A program made the position numbers and the translations under genes. A stretch of DNA of 42,711 bases from Planococcus koreensis. Its GTDB lineage: Bacteria; Bacillota; Bacilli; Bacillales_A; Planococcaceae. The notes beneath the pieces were generated by a model, which was given only the letters and a program-made list of their open reading frames with translations, ran no database searches and was not told the origin of the DNA. The stretch lies in assembly GCF_004761975.1 (NCBI RefSeq), contig NZ_RQII01000027.1, positions 1-42,711 of the forward strand, in the 5' to 3' direction. Shown here piece by piece: positions 7,808 through 16,803 of the stretch. Each line of letters opens with the position of its first letter. The first letter of the stretch is position 1.

Positions 7808-9325
7808 TTACCACCATTTATGCTGTTTTTGCTGCAACAATTCTTCTGCCGCTTCGGGGCCTGTTGAACCTGCGCGGTAGCCATGCAATGGCAGCAGGTC
7901 TTCCTCATAGGCGTTCAATAATGGCTCGATCCATTCCCAGGACAGTTCGACTTCCCGCCAGTGGGCGAAAAAGGTCGAATCGCCGAGGATGGCATCGAAC
8001 AATAGAAGTTCGTAGGCTTCCGGCTGATTTTCTGAACTGGTGGAGAAGTCGATCCATACCGGCTTGAACTGATTGCCGGATGCTTCTTTCAAGTTGACGC
8101 GCAGCGAAATGCTTTCGTTCGGACTGATTTCAAGCACCAGCAAATTGGGGGAAGTGCCTTTCAAGCGGTCTGAATCGACCATCTTGTGCTTGAATTCGAC
8201 GACAATCTGCGTGGACTTCTTGTTCATCCGTTTCCCGGTGCGGATATAAAAAGGGATTCCCTCCCAAGATGGATGGTCAATCGCCAGGCGTGCTGCGAAA
8301 TATGTGTCATTCTTGGAAGACGCTTCAACGCCGGGCTCCTCTTTATAGCCGGTAACCGGTGCATCGTGGATTTCGCCGGCTTCATACTGGCCGCGGACCA
8401 CATGCTGATGCGCTTCTTCTTTGCGGATCGTCCGAAGAGAAGCGAGGATTTCTGTTTTCTTCGTCTGGATTTTATTGTCCGTCAAGTTTTCCGGCAGATA
8501 GAGGGCCGTCATCATAACCAGTTGGAGAAGGTGGTTCTGCACCATATCGCGGATCGCACCGGCTTTATCGTAATAATCAGCGCGCGTTTCCACGCCCACA
8601 ATTTCACTGGCCGTAATCTGGACGTTGGAAATCAGTTTTTGGTCCAGCAAGGAGTCCAATACCGGATTTGCCAAAATCAAGGTATTAAGGCTTTGCACCA
8701 TCGGTTTCCCCAGGTAATGATCAATGCGGTAAATTTCATTGTCGTGGAATGTTTCCAATAACTTATCATTTAATTGCCGGGCCGTTTCCACATCGCGCCC
8801 AAATGGTTTTTCAATCACGAGGCGTTTCCAGCCTTTGTTTTTGTCGAGGCCGCTTGCGTGGAGGTTGGACGTGATGATATCCACTAAACTTGGCGCCACG
8901 GACAAATAGAACAGCCGATTTTCCGGAATTCCCAGTTCTTTTTCCCGCGCTTCAACCAATTTGAGCAGGTTCACGTACGATTCTTCAATGGTCGCGTCAA
9001 ACGTGAAATAGCGGAATTTTGCTAAAAACTCCTGCAAGTTTGACGGGTCAACGCTTCTTCTGGAATAGGCGCAAAGCGCTTTTTCCACTTTCGATTGAAA
9101 TGCCTCGTCTGAAGCATATTTTCTGCCCAAACCGATGATCGAGACCGTATCCGGCAATTTTCCATCGAGATACAAATTATATAAAGCTGGGAATAATTTT
9201 CGCTGTGCCAAATCTCCCGTCGCGCCGAATAAAATAAAGGTCATGTCTTCCATGGACCAATTGTTTGGAGATTCGATGAACCCATCTTCAGGATTGGCTT
9301 CTGCTATTGGTCTTTCAGTGTTCAT
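7808..9325 (-). CDS. zwf: Glucose-6-phosphate 1-dehydrogenase
   Basis: The 505-residue protein has the NADP-binding motif GATGDLAQRK near residue 34 and the catalytic signature RIDHYLGK near 200; length is normal for G6PDH (EC 1.1.1.49). It oxidises glucose 6-phosphate to 6-phosphogluconolactone, the entry to the oxidative pentose phosphate pathway. The start at 9325 has AGGAGG 9 nt upstream. The gene lies about 107 bp upstream of gndA on the same strand, so the two pathway steps are probably co-transcribed; an imperfect hairpin without a T run at about 7769-7801 lies between them. A matching promoter is seen upstream. Confidence 0.95.
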   Translation of the reverse strand: MNTERPIAEANPEDGFIESPNNWSMEDMTFILFGATGDLAQRKLFPALYNLYLDGKLPDTVSIIGLGRKYASDEAFQSKVEKALCAYSRRSVDPSNLQEFLAKFRYFTFDATIEESYVNLLKLVEAREKELGIPENRLFYLSVAPSLVDIITSNLHASGLDKNKGWKRLVIEKPFGRDVETARQLNDKLLETFHDNEIYRIDHYLGKPMVQSLNTLILANPVLDSLLDQKLISNVQITASEIVGVETRADYYDKAGAIRDMVQNHLLQLVMMTALYLPENLTDNKIQTKKTEILASLRTIRKEEAHQHVVRGQYEAGEIHDAPVTGYKEEPGVEASSKNDTYFAARLAIDHPSWEGIPFYIRTGKRMNKKSTQIVVEFKHKMVDSDRLKGTSPNLLVLEISPNESISLRVNLKEASGNQFKPVWIDFSTSSENQPEAYELLLFDAILGDSTFFAHWREVELSWEWIEPLLNAYEEDLLPLHGYRAGSTGPEAAEELLQQKQHKWW

Positions 9326-9389
9326 ACATTAAATCCTCCTAATTTCATCAAGCTGATTTTCACCATGGCTGAGTATTGCAACAGTTTTT

Positions 9390-9418
9390 AGTATAATGAT
9401 TTATGCGCTGTAATGTAA
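9390..9418 (-). promoter_or_regulatory. Sigma-A-type promoter of zwf
   Basis: On the minus strand, -35 TTACAT (9413-9418) and -10 TATACT (9390-9395) are separated by 17 bp, about 65 bp before the zwf start codon. Spacing is ideal and the hexamers are near consensus. Confidence 0.6.
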
Positions 9419-9551
9419 GTATGCGGCTTGAAAAATCCTTATTATTCACACTGACGCTTGTTTAATATTTTTTTCACTGGACAGTTTGCTCCAAAACATG
9501 CGAAGGTTTAAACAACGGCATACAACTAGCCATATTGAAAGGGTTGATTTG

Positions 9552-10169
9552 ATGAAAATGTACGATATCACAGGTTCTATTTATGAAGGCATGACCGTCT
9601 ACAAAGACAAACCGGAGAAGCAGCCGAAACTCAATCAGCAAACGAACGGCTACGTTACGGAAACGCGTCTGGAATTGGATGTCCATACCGGCACGCATAT
9701 CGATGCACCGCTTCACATGATGGTTGAAGGCGAAACATTCGAATCGGTCCCATTGGATAAATTGGTCGGGCAATGCAAAGTGCTAGATCTGACAAACGTG
9801 AAGGATGCTGTATCAAAAGTGGATCTGGAAGGATTCGGGCTCCAAAAGGATGACTTTGTTTTATTCAAAACAAGAAATTCGTTTGAAGAAGCTTTTGACT
9901 TTGACTTTGTTTACTTGGCGAAAGACGGCGCAGACTATCTGGCTGAAGTCGGCATCCGCGGAGTGGGCATCGATTCGCTTGGCGTCGAAAGAAGCCAGGA
10001 AGGGCATCCGACGCATAAAGCCCTGTTCGCGAACGACATCATTATTATCGAAGGGCTGCGCTTAAAGGAAATTGAGCAAGGCGAATACTTTATGGTCGCA
10101 GCTCCGTTGAAATTGATCGGCACCGATGCTTCACCAGCCCGGGTATTGTTGTTTGAGGGACTTGTCTAA
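9552..10169 (+). CDS. Cyclase family protein (kynurenine formamidase-like metal hydrolase)
   Basis: The 205-residue protein carries the family motif HxGTHxDxPxH (H45, H49, D51, H55) that binds divalent metal in kynurenine formamidase and related cyclase-family hydrolases. These hydrolyse N-formyl or similar amide/lactone substrates; no tryptophan-degradation genes lie nearby, so the substrate is unknown. A longer frame starts at 9486, but GAAAGGG lies 8 nt before ATG 9552, which is the better start. It is transcribed divergently from zwf and stands alone before a gap with DnaA-like boxes and a hairpin. Confidence 0.85.
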   Translation: MKMYDITGSIYEGMTVYKDKPEKQPKLNQQTNGYVTETRLELDVHTGTHIDAPLHMMVEGETFESVPLDKLVGQCKVLDLTNVKDAVSKVDLEGFGLQKDDFVLFKTRNSFEEAFDFDFVYLAKDGADYLAEVGIRGVGIDSLGVERSQEGHPTHKALFANDIIIIEGLRLKEIEQGEYFMVAAPLKLIGTDASPARVLLFEGLV

Positions 10170-10190
10170 AAGCCTCGGCGTGTCGGTTTT

Positions 10191-10243
10191 TGTGGATAAA
10201 CAAGCGCACCCACAACTTTTAAACTTATCCACATGTGCATAAG
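10191..10243. promoter_or_regulatory. Cluster of DnaA-box-like sites
   Basis: Two perfect DnaA boxes in opposite orientation, TGTGGATAA at 10191-10199 and TTATCCACA at 10225-10233, are followed by a one-mismatch box TGTGCATAA at 10235-10243. All three fall inside the gap after the cyclase gene. Binding by DnaA is inferred only from the motif. Confidence 0.5.
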
Positions 10244-10300
10244 TTTGGTTCTGCGAGCAGTCGGTCTGACTGTAAAGAAAAATCATATCGTGAATGAATG

Positions 10301-10336
10301 AAGCTTCTCCTGTGTTCAAGGGGGAGCTTTTTTCTG
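10301..10336 (+). terminator. Hairpin terminator in the gap before the Fur-controlled operon
   Basis: AAGCTTCTCC (10301-10310) pairs, with one mismatch, with GGGGGAGCTT, and a run of T follows. It lies ~130 bp after the cyclase gene and would end that transcript before the next promoter. Confidence 0.65.
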
Positions 10337-10424
10337 TTTGAAATCCGCAGTCGGCGACATGATTGCGGGGAGTGAAAGGCTTGAAAGTCCGGTATAAGTA
10401 CAATAACCGCATATAATTACCATG

Positions 10425-10472
10425 TTGACTTTTCGTTCGATATACTTATAATTGATGATGAGAATCATTTTC
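10425..10472 (+). promoter_or_regulatory. Promoter with overlapping Fur box
   Basis: -35 TTGACT (10425-10430) and -10 TATAAT (10447-10452) are 16 bp apart. Immediately downstream, 10454-10472 matches the classical 19-bp Fur box GATAATGATAATCATTATC at 16 of 19 positions, including a near-perfect 7-1-7 unit. Repression by Fur with iron is expected from its position over the transcription start. The leader to the first gene is about 120 nt. Confidence 0.75.
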
Positions 10473-10595
10473 AATTAAGAAATTTATTCAAAACGCTCAT
10501 AAAGTGTAAAGGAGCAGATGGATCTGCAAGCTGCTTGAGCAAACCAGACCTTCACACAGATGAAAGTGAAAATAACTATTGATAGGGTGTAACTG

Positions 10596-10844
10596 ATGAA
10601 AAATATCGAAAAATATAGAAATGCATTTATGGACGCGTTGGAATTGGAAGAAGACGAGGCCGTTGAAAATTTAGCGCTAGGGGAAACAAGCGAATGGGAT
10701 TCACTTGGGCATATGATTCTTATTTCTACGATTGAGGATGCGTTTGATGTCTCCATAGAATCTGAAGAGATGACGGAGTTCGATTCGTATCGCTCAGGAA
10801 TGGAGCTATTGAAACGGCTGGGAGTAGACTTTGTTAATGAATAG
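10596..10844 (+). CDS. Acyl carrier protein, first gene of the Fur-controlled operon
   Basis: The 82-residue acidic protein has the phosphopantetheine attachment site DSLGH with Ser36, the hallmark of carrier proteins (DltC/ACP class). It would carry an acyl or aminoacyl thioester made by the ligase encoded next, whose start overlaps this gene's end. It is not the fatty-acid AcpP by context. The start at 10596 has AGGGTG 6-8 nt upstream. The Fur box ~125 bp before the start implies induction when iron is scarce. The carried group is unknown. Confidence 0.85.
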   Translation: MKNIEKYRNAFMDALELEEDEAVENLALGETSEWDSLGHMILISTIEDAFDVSIESEEMTEFDSYRSGMELLKRLGVDFVNE

Positions 10845-12231
10845 TTTCAAACAGCTTGAGGTGTTTGGAAACCGCACCGCTGTCCATGCTGAACGCGAAT
10901 ATTCCTACGCTGAAATGGTGGAAATTTCGGACGCGATCTGTGGTGAAGTGGGTGAAAGAACACTCGTTTTTTGTTTGTGTTCAAATAATAAAGAGTCTTT
11001 ATTTGGCTACGTCGGCTTTATTAGAGGCCATGTGGTGCCCGTTCTGTTGGATGCTTCCATCCAGCTGGACCGGCTGCAAAGGCTGATCGACCTTTATCAG
11101 CCTGCATACATCTGGGCGAGCAGTGAAAACGAAGACCTCGCAAAGACAATGGATCGTGCATTTGTGTTTGGAGATTACACCTTATTTAAATGCCGGACCT
11201 TTTTCCAGCATGAGCTGGATGGCCAGCTTGCGCTCCTTTTAACAACCTCCGGAAGTACGGGCAGCCCCAAATTTGTCCGCTTAAGTTATGAAAACATCTT
11301 CAACAATGCAGAATCCATCGCGCAGTATCTGAGCATCGAGGCAGACGATAAACCGATCACCACATTGCCGATGAATTACTCCTATGGCCTGTCCATCATC
11401 AATAGCCATTTCGTTTGCGGAGCGGCGATCATTGTCACGGATGCCTCCATCCTGAAAAAAGAGTTTTGGGATTTATGCAAAGAGCAAGGGGCAACGACTT
11501 TTGGCGGCGTCCCTTTCGTGTATGAGATGCTCGACAGGCTGAAGTTTGAAGCGTTCGATCTGCCAAGCTTAAAAAAACTGACGCAAGCAGGCGGGAAATT
11601 AAGCTCGAATCTAGCGGGCAAATTTGCTGAAGTCTGTGGCCGGAAAGGGATTCAATTTTTCACCATGTACGGCCAAACGGAAGCAACGGCGCGAATGAGT
11701 TATTTGCCGCATGAAAAGAATCTTGATAAAGCCGGAAGCATCGGAATTGCCATCCCTGGTGGAGAACTGATGCTGGAGGATGATAAGGGCCAGAAAATTA
11801 CAGCGCCTCATGTGAACGGCGAATTGATCTACAAAGGAGCCAATGTTTCTTTGGGGTATGCTGAGTCGTCGGCCGATCTTTCGAAGAAAGATGAGAATAA
11901 CGGAATGCTGCACACCGGGGATTTGGCTTATTTTGATGAGGATGGTTATTTCTTTATCACGGGACGACTCAAAAGAATCGTGAAAGTCGCTGGAAACCGC
12001 ATCAGCTTGGATGAAGTTGAAGGGCTTTTACAGGAGCATGGCCATGAGTGCGTCTGCGCCGGGACGGATGACCGGTTGTCTATTTACACAGTAAAAGAAG
12101 ACCGTCTTCAAATTAAAAAATTAATGAAGGAAAAATTAAACTTAAAGGGCTTGGAGATTATGCGAATTGAGGAAATTCCGCGTAATCCCTTCGGAAAAAT
12201 ACTTTATTCCGAGTTGCCTGGACAGGGATGA
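10837..12231 (+). CDS. AMP-forming acyl/aminoacyl ligase (ANL superfamily)
   Basis: The ~464-residue adenylate-forming enzyme has the P-loop core TTSGSTGSPK near residue 135, motif A4 PMNYSYGL, A5 MYGQTEATAR, A7 HTGDLAYFDEDGY, the hinge LKRIVKVAGNRIS and A10 Lys in NPFGKILY near the end. It would adenylate a carboxylate and load it onto the adjacent carrier protein, as DltA does with D-alanine for DltC. The binding pocket does not let me name the acid. ATG 10837 overlaps the ACP gene end; TTG 10831 is closer to the GGGAG site (6 nt rather than 12) and is a real alternative. Confidence 0.85.
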   Translation: MNSFKQLEVFGNRTAVHAEREYSYAEMVEISDAICGEVGERTLVFCLCSNNKESLFGYVGFIRGHVVPVLLDASIQLDRLQRLIDLYQPAYIWASSENEDLAKTMDRAFVFGDYTLFKCRTFFQHELDGQLALLLTTSGSTGSPKFVRLSYENIFNNAESIAQYLSIEADDKPITTLPMNYSYGLSIINSHFVCGAAIIVTDASILKKEFWDLCKEQGATTFGGVPFVYEMLDRLKFEAFDLPSLKKLTQAGGKLSSNLAGKFAEVCGRKGIQFFTMYGQTEATARMSYLPHEKNLDKAGSIGIAIPGGELMLEDDKGQKITAPHVNGELIYKGANVSLGYAESSADLSKKDENNGMLHTGDLAYFDEDGYFFITGRLKRIVKVAGNRISLDEVEGLLQEHGHECVCAGTDDRLSIYTVKEDRLQIKKLMKEKLNLKGLEIMRIEEIPRNPFGKILYSELPGQG

Positions 12232-12319
12232 TTCATCAGCGTCTGAGCCCGCAGCAGAAGATGTAAGTGCATGTCCCGTTTTATGAAAAATCTTAAGTTT
12301 ATTTTTATCAGGTGATTGA

Positions 12320-13771
12320 ATGACCTTTATATCAATTGAGTTTCTCTTGTTTTTCGCAGCCATCGTTTTTACGTATTACGGGATCCCGCACCGGTGGAGA
12401 TGGGTTCTGTTGCTGGCAGCAAGCTATAGTTTTTACGCTTCTTTGAGCAGCTATTTCGTCCTGCTGCTGCTGGCCAGCACCGTTTTCACTTATTTTACGG
12501 GAATGCTCATCGAGAAACAGGAAACCAAAAAACAGAAGAAAAAAGCCATGCTGCTTGGCATTTGCGTATTATTGTTTTTTCTCGGCTGGTTTAAATATTT
12601 TAATTTTGTCAATGACTCCGTTCGGGCACTTTCAACCTACCTGAATTGGAATTATGCGGTGCCGTACCAGGAAATTGTCCTGCCAGTAGCCATTTCTTTT
12701 TATACGTTCCAGGCCGTCAGTTATCTGGTGGACATCTACAAAGGCAAGCAGAAAGCGGAGCGGCATTACGGCTATTTTTCCATCTATTTTGCGTTTTTCC
12801 CGCAATTGGTTGCGGGGCCGATTGAACGCGCGAAGAAATTGCTTCCGCAATTCAAAGTGGAACAGACCTTAAACTATGAAAATTTAAGCTATGGAATGAA
12901 GCGGATCGCCTGGGGATTTTTTAAGAAAACATTGATTGCAGACCGGCTGGCTCCGATTGTTGCAGGTGTGTACGACAGTCCTGACCCGACCGGTTCGCAA
13001 ATCGTCCTGGCGACGATTCTCTTCTCGATCCAATTGTACGCCGATTTTTCAGCGCTCAGTGACATTGCCATCGGTTGTACCAGAATGCTCGGGATCAAAC
13101 TGACTGAAAACTTCAAGCAGCCGCATTTTGCCGTGTCGATCGGGGATTTCTGGAACAGGTGGCACATCACGCTTTCCAATTGGCTCCGGGATTATATCTT
13201 TGTCCCGCTGTGCAAAGGGAAAAAGAAGAGAAGTGAAATTTATGTAGCCATCGTGATTACGTTTTTGGTCAGCGGCATTTGGCACGGAGCCGCTTGGACT
13301 TTTGTGTTATGGGGTCTGATCCATGGGTTCTACCGGGTTTTCGGCGATCATACCAAACACGCCCGCGGCAGGATGGCGTCCTTTATCCGGTTGGATAAGA
13401 GCCCCTCGCTCCATAAATGGGTGAAGATTGCCATCACGTTCCTGCTGGTTTGCTTTTCCAGAGTGTTTTTCCGTTCGGATTCCGTTGCAGCAGCATTTGA
13501 AAATGCACGGCTGTTTTTGACGTTCAGCTCGTGGAAACCATCTGGAATTGTGGAAGCCGCTGAAATGTTTTCGCTGCTGGATCTAGTGATTTTCGGTTTT
13601 TTCTTTGTCATTATGCAAGTGTTTCATTATATCGAACGAAAAAATGCTTCCACATGGACCTGGTTATCGCAGCGGCCGGCATTCGCACGAGTTGCCGTTT
13701 ATATTTTAATCGTAGTTTCCATCCTCGTATTCGGTGTTTCGGGTGAGGGGTTTATCTATGGTGGATTTTGA
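12320..13771 (+). CDS. MBOAT family O-acyltransferase (AlgI/DltB-like)
   Basis: The 483-residue polytopic membrane protein belongs to the MBOAT family. Family-typical sequence QLVAGPIERA is followed by WNRWHITLSNWLRDYIFVPL and the conserved SGIWHGAAWTF with the putative catalytic His322. MBOAT enzymes such as AlgI, PatA and DltB move acyl groups to the outer face of the membrane for O-acylation of envelope polymers. Start ATG 12320 has CAGGTGA upstream. It follows the ligase after 88 bp without a terminator and precedes the SGNH gene. Donor is inferred to be the operon's carrier protein; the acceptor is unknown. Confidence 0.9.
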   Translation: MTFISIEFLLFFAAIVFTYYGIPHRWRWVLLLAASYSFYASLSSYFVLLLLASTVFTYFTGMLIEKQETKKQKKKAMLLGICVLLFFLGWFKYFNFVNDSVRALSTYLNWNYAVPYQEIVLPVAISFYTFQAVSYLVDIYKGKQKAERHYGYFSIYFAFFPQLVAGPIERAKKLLPQFKVEQTLNYENLSYGMKRIAWGFFKKTLIADRLAPIVAGVYDSPDPTGSQIVLATILFSIQLYADFSALSDIAIGCTRMLGIKLTENFKQPHFAVSIGDFWNRWHITLSNWLRDYIFVPLCKGKKKRSEIYVAIVITFLVSGIWHGAAWTFVLWGLIHGFYRVFGDHTKHARGRMASFIRLDKSPSLHKWVKIAITFLLVCFSRVFFRSDSVAAAFENARLFLTFSSWKPSGIVEAAEMFSLLDLVIFGFFFVIMQVFHYIERKNASTWTWLSQRPAFARVAVYILIVVSILVFGVSGEGFIYGGF

Positions 13772-13855
13772 TCGAAATGCAAATAACGTAGGCATTTTGT
13801 TGGCGGGCGATTAAATAATTTTGGCAAAAGAAGTACTGCATCGAAAGGATTTGCT

Positions 13856-14761
13856 ATGGGCCGTTTATTCATTAAGGTAATAATTATCATTATTGCAGCT
13901 TTGCTGCTGTTCATCCCGGCAAATAACTTTGTCAAGGATTCGTATGACTACAACATCAACCGTGACATACTGGCGTTCAAGAAGAATCCGCATCCAGTGG
14001 ATATCATCAATCTGGGTGCCTCCCATTCCATGTATGGCTATTATTTTAAGCCGACTGGCCTGTCCCATCTGGATTTGGCTCTTCCTGCACAGACGGTTCA
14101 ATACGACTTTAAGTTATTGAAAGAGTATGGCAAGCATCTTAAACCGGATGGGGTGGTCATCATTTCCATCTCTCAAATGACTTTCGCGAATTTCGAAATC
14201 CTGGACATCGGAAATTATTATGAAATTTTGGATCATAGCGAAATTGAACCGTTCCGGCTGCTGGATTATTACCGTTACATGTATTTTCCAGGGGCAAATG
14301 GGGAGAGTGTCAACGCTGCGCTCTCAGGCACGTTGAAAAGCTATAGATGGGATTCCCATAAGCCCTGGGCAAACAACGGCAAAAGCTATGCGGAAAGAAA
14401 GTATGAACACGTAGAAGCCCAATATAGACAAGCGACTAAAAAAAATTACGTTGAACAAAATGTGAAGCAGTTGAGGAAAATGCTGGAGTATTGCAAAGAG
14501 CAGGGCTACCAAGTCATCCTGACGATGGAGCCGGTGCATCAGACTTATCAAGAACATTTCGATGAAGACGTGATGAATCGGCTTGTTTTTCAGTACCTGG
14601 ACACGCTTGAAATCGATGCTCCTTTTTTAAATTACATGAACGATCCACGATTCGCAGACAATAAAGGCCTTTTTCTCGATTCCGACCATTTAAACAGTGA
14701 GGGGAGAAAAAAATATTCCTGGATCGTTTACGAGGACCTTAAGAAATTAGGGTATTTCTGA
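13856..14761 (+). CDS. Membrane-anchored SGNH-like protein (DltD/AlgJ-like)
   Basis: The 301-residue protein has an N-terminal membrane anchor (about residues 5-23, very Ile/Leu rich) and an extracytoplasmic SGNH-like domain. The block I GASHS places Ser56 as nucleophile, and block V is DSDHLN with D275 or D277 and H278. DltD and the AlgJ/AlgX proteins, which partner MBOAT acyltransferases, share this layout and finish acyl transfer outside the cell. The start has AAAGGA 6 nt upstream. It is the last gene of the operon, closed by a strong hairpin. Transferase versus esterase activity cannot be decided. Confidence 0.8.
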   Translation: MGRLFIKVIIIIIAALLLFIPANNFVKDSYDYNINRDILAFKKNPHPVDIINLGASHSMYGYYFKPTGLSHLDLALPAQTVQYDFKLLKEYGKHLKPDGVVIISISQMTFANFEILDIGNYYEILDHSEIEPFRLLDYYRYMYFPGANGESVNAALSGTLKSYRWDSHKPWANNGKSYAERKYEHVEAQYRQATKKNYVEQNVKQLRKMLEYCKEQGYQVILTMEPVHQTYQEHFDEDVMNRLVFQYLDTLEIDAPFLNYMNDPRFADNKGLFLDSDHLNSEGRKKYSWIVYEDLKKLGYF

Positions 14762-14789
14762 GCGGTTTATATAACTTTCGGCGATGATC

Positions 14790-14842
14790 TCCTGGAAGAC
14801 AAGAAGTGGTATGCGATTCTTGTCTTCCATGAGATTTTTTTA
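14790..14842 (+). terminator. Terminator of the acylation operon
   Basis: GGAAGACAAGAA pairs with TTCTTGTCTTCC across an 11-nt loop, and T-rich sequence follows. It lies about 30 bp after the SGNH-like gene and isolates it from the P450 gene. Confidence 0.85.
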
Positions 14843-14998
14843 TTTCTATACCGGCAAATCTTAGTTGAAAGAGGTTCAGATAAACTGGTGTTTGTCCTGA
14901 AGCCGAGGGGACTGGAATATTTCCTGCGAAAATTAACCCGAAGAACCAATGACTTTCTCTGCCAATCGGGTATAGGGTACAAAAAGGAGATGAAGCCA

Positions 14999-16174
14999 AT
15001 GAACGAAGATTTGTTTTCCTCATCATTCATCCAAAATCCGTATCCGGCCTATTCAAAACTGCGAGAAATGGATCCGGTGCATTATGTCCACTTTCCGGAT
15101 GGGCAGCGGGGCTGGCTGGTGACGGGGTATGAAGACGGCGCAGCTGTGTTGAAGGATGCCCGTTTCATCAAAGACTATTCGAAGCTCTACGGCGGCAGCA
15201 TGGGCGAGATGTCGGTCTTCACCCAGAACATGTTGTTCTCCGACCCGCCGGACCATAAACGTCTGCGCGGGCTCGCGCAAAAAGCGTTCACGCCGAAAAT
15301 GATTTCCGGCATGCGCGGCCGCATCCAGGAACTGACGGACGAGCTGCTCGATGGCCTTGAAGGGAAAGGCACCGTCGATCTCATTGATGAATTTGCGTTT
15401 CCGCTCCCGATCATCGTCATCTGCGAAATTTTGGGAGTGCCGTCGGAAGACCGCGATAAATTCCGCCTGTGGTCCAATTCGATGATTGAAGGCACGAGCG
15501 GCGAAATCGGCGTCAGTGTCTATCAGCATATGAACCAGTTTATCCAATACCTCGGGCAATGGTTCCAGCAGGTACGCGAAAATCCCGATGACGACTTGAT
15601 CAGCAAATTGATCGAAGCGGAAGAGGAAGGCGACCGGCTGTCCGAAAAGGAATTATACGGCCTCGTTTCGCTGCTCATTATTGCCGGGCACGAAACCACG
15701 GTCAACCTGATCGGCAACACGGTGCTTGCGCTCATGGCAAATCCGGAGCAGCAGGAAATGCTGCGGCAGGAGCCGGAACGGGTGCCGCAGGCGATTGAGG
15801 AGTCGCTGCGTTTCAATGGGCCGGTAGAATTCAGCACGTCGCGCTGGGCAAGCGAAGACATGGACTTCCGCGGCAAGAAAATCCACCGCGGCGATGTCGT
15901 GGTGGTAGCGCTGAATGCGGCGAACCACGATCCTGCTAAATTCGATGAGCCGGAACGCTTCGACCCTTCGCGCGAAAAAAATCCGCACCTGGCATTCGGC
16001 ATGGGCATCCATTTTTGCCTCGGCGCGCCGCTTGCCCGCCTAGAAGGCGAAATCGCCATCTCGAGCCTGCTGTCCCGCTTCGCAGACATCCGGCTGGCCG
16101 TAGATGAAAGCGAGTTGGCGTGGCGGCCGGGCATGATCGTGCGCGGGGTCAAGGAACTGCCTGTTTCGTTATAA
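14999..16174 (+). CDS. Cytochrome P450
   Basis: The 391-residue soluble bacterial P450 has the I-helix motif AGHETT, the K-helix EESLR and the heme-binding FGMGIHFCLG with axial Cys340. Such enzymes insert one oxygen atom into a hydrophobic substrate using electrons from ferredoxin or flavodoxin partners; none is encoded next to it. The frame is open from 14888, but GGAG sits 9 nt before ATG 14999 and directly against the alternative ATG 14990, so 14999 is preferred. The GNAT gene follows 43 bp later and may share the transcript. Substrate unknown. Confidence 0.93.
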   Translation: MNEDLFSSSFIQNPYPAYSKLREMDPVHYVHFPDGQRGWLVTGYEDGAAVLKDARFIKDYSKLYGGSMGEMSVFTQNMLFSDPPDHKRLRGLAQKAFTPKMISGMRGRIQELTDELLDGLEGKGTVDLIDEFAFPLPIIVICEILGVPSEDRDKFRLWSNSMIEGTSGEIGVSVYQHMNQFIQYLGQWFQQVRENPDDDLISKLIEAEEEGDRLSEKELYGLVSLLIIAGHETTVNLIGNTVLALMANPEQQEMLRQEPERVPQAIEESLRFNGPVEFSTSRWASEDMDFRGKKIHRGDVVVVALNAANHDPAKFDEPERFDPSREKNPHLAFGMGIHFCLGAPLARLEGEIAISSLLSRFADIRLAVDESELAWRPGMIVRGVKELPVSL

Positions 16175-16217
16175 TAAGAAGACAGCCACACAACATCGTC
16201 ACTTAGGAGGAATGTTA

Positions 16218-16739
16218 GTGCCGCAAGCCACAACCCCTAGATTGCAAATCATCACGTTCGAACTCGATATGATCAAAGCGCTGCTCGAAGGACCCGAAGA
16301 GCTGGAGAAACGGATTCCCTACCGCGTGCCTGCCGACTACCCGATGGACGTCTACAAGCAATTCTTTCCGTATAAAATCGAACGCTTCACCGGGCAGCCG
16401 GAAGAGAATCGGTGGGAAGGGCTGATCGTCCACAAGGAAAGCCGGACGATTATCGGCGACATCGGCTTTAAAGGCAGCCCGAACGAAAGGGGCGAGATCA
16501 ACCTCGGCTACAGCATCCTGCCGCGCTATCAAGGCGCAGGCTACGCAACAGAAGCGGCCGTTGGCATGGTCGACTGGGGGCTGGCGCAGCCGGGCGTCCA
16601 AAAGATCACGGCGACATGCTCGCTGGACAATCACGCATCGATCCGTGTGCTGCAAAAAGCGGGACTGGTGCAGGTGCGGGAAGACGACAAGAAAATCTAT
16701 TGGTCGTCTCCCGAAGAACTGAACGATCCAAACGAGTGA
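16218..16739 (+). CDS. GNAT family N-acetyltransferase (RimJ/RimL-like)
   Basis: The 173-residue protein shows the acetyl-CoA-binding region of GNAT enzymes, INLGYSILPRYQGAGYATEA, and the later ATCSLDNHASIRVLQKAGL helix typical of the RimJ/RimL/SpeG subgroup. It probably acetylates a protein N terminus or small amine. AGGAGG lies 7 nt before GTG 16218 but only 1 nt before ATG 16212, so GTG is taken as start. It follows the P450 gene closely and ends at a strong terminator. Confidence 0.85.
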   Translation: MPQATTPRLQIITFELDMIKALLEGPEELEKRIPYRVPADYPMDVYKQFFPYKIERFTGQPEENRWEGLIVHKESRTIIGDIGFKGSPNERGEINLGYSILPRYQGAGYATEAAVGMVDWGLAQPGVQKITATCSLDNHASIRVLQKAGLVQVREDDKKIYWSSPEELNDPNE

Positions 16740-16748
16740 AAACAAGGA

Positions 16749-16781
16749 AATGCCGATTCACAATGAATCGGCATTTTTTTA
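16749..16781 (+). terminator. Terminator after the GNAT gene
   Basis: ATGCCGATTC pairs perfectly with GAATCGGCAT across a 5-nt loop and is followed by seven T. A nearly identical hairpin ends the lipoprotein gene near 28.1 kb. Confidence 0.9.
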
Positions 16782-16803
16782 TGGAAATTTCCGCAACGAC
16801 TTT

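Noticed and set aside
9486..9551. 22-codon N-terminal extension of the cyclase
   Set aside because: No ribosome site for the upstream start, while ATG 9552 has GAAAGGG at 8 nt and starts at the family N terminus.
15523..16233. 236-codon frame antisense to the P450
   Set aside because: The P450 reads through with all motifs; the antisense frame is Ser/Arg-rich low-complexity translation.
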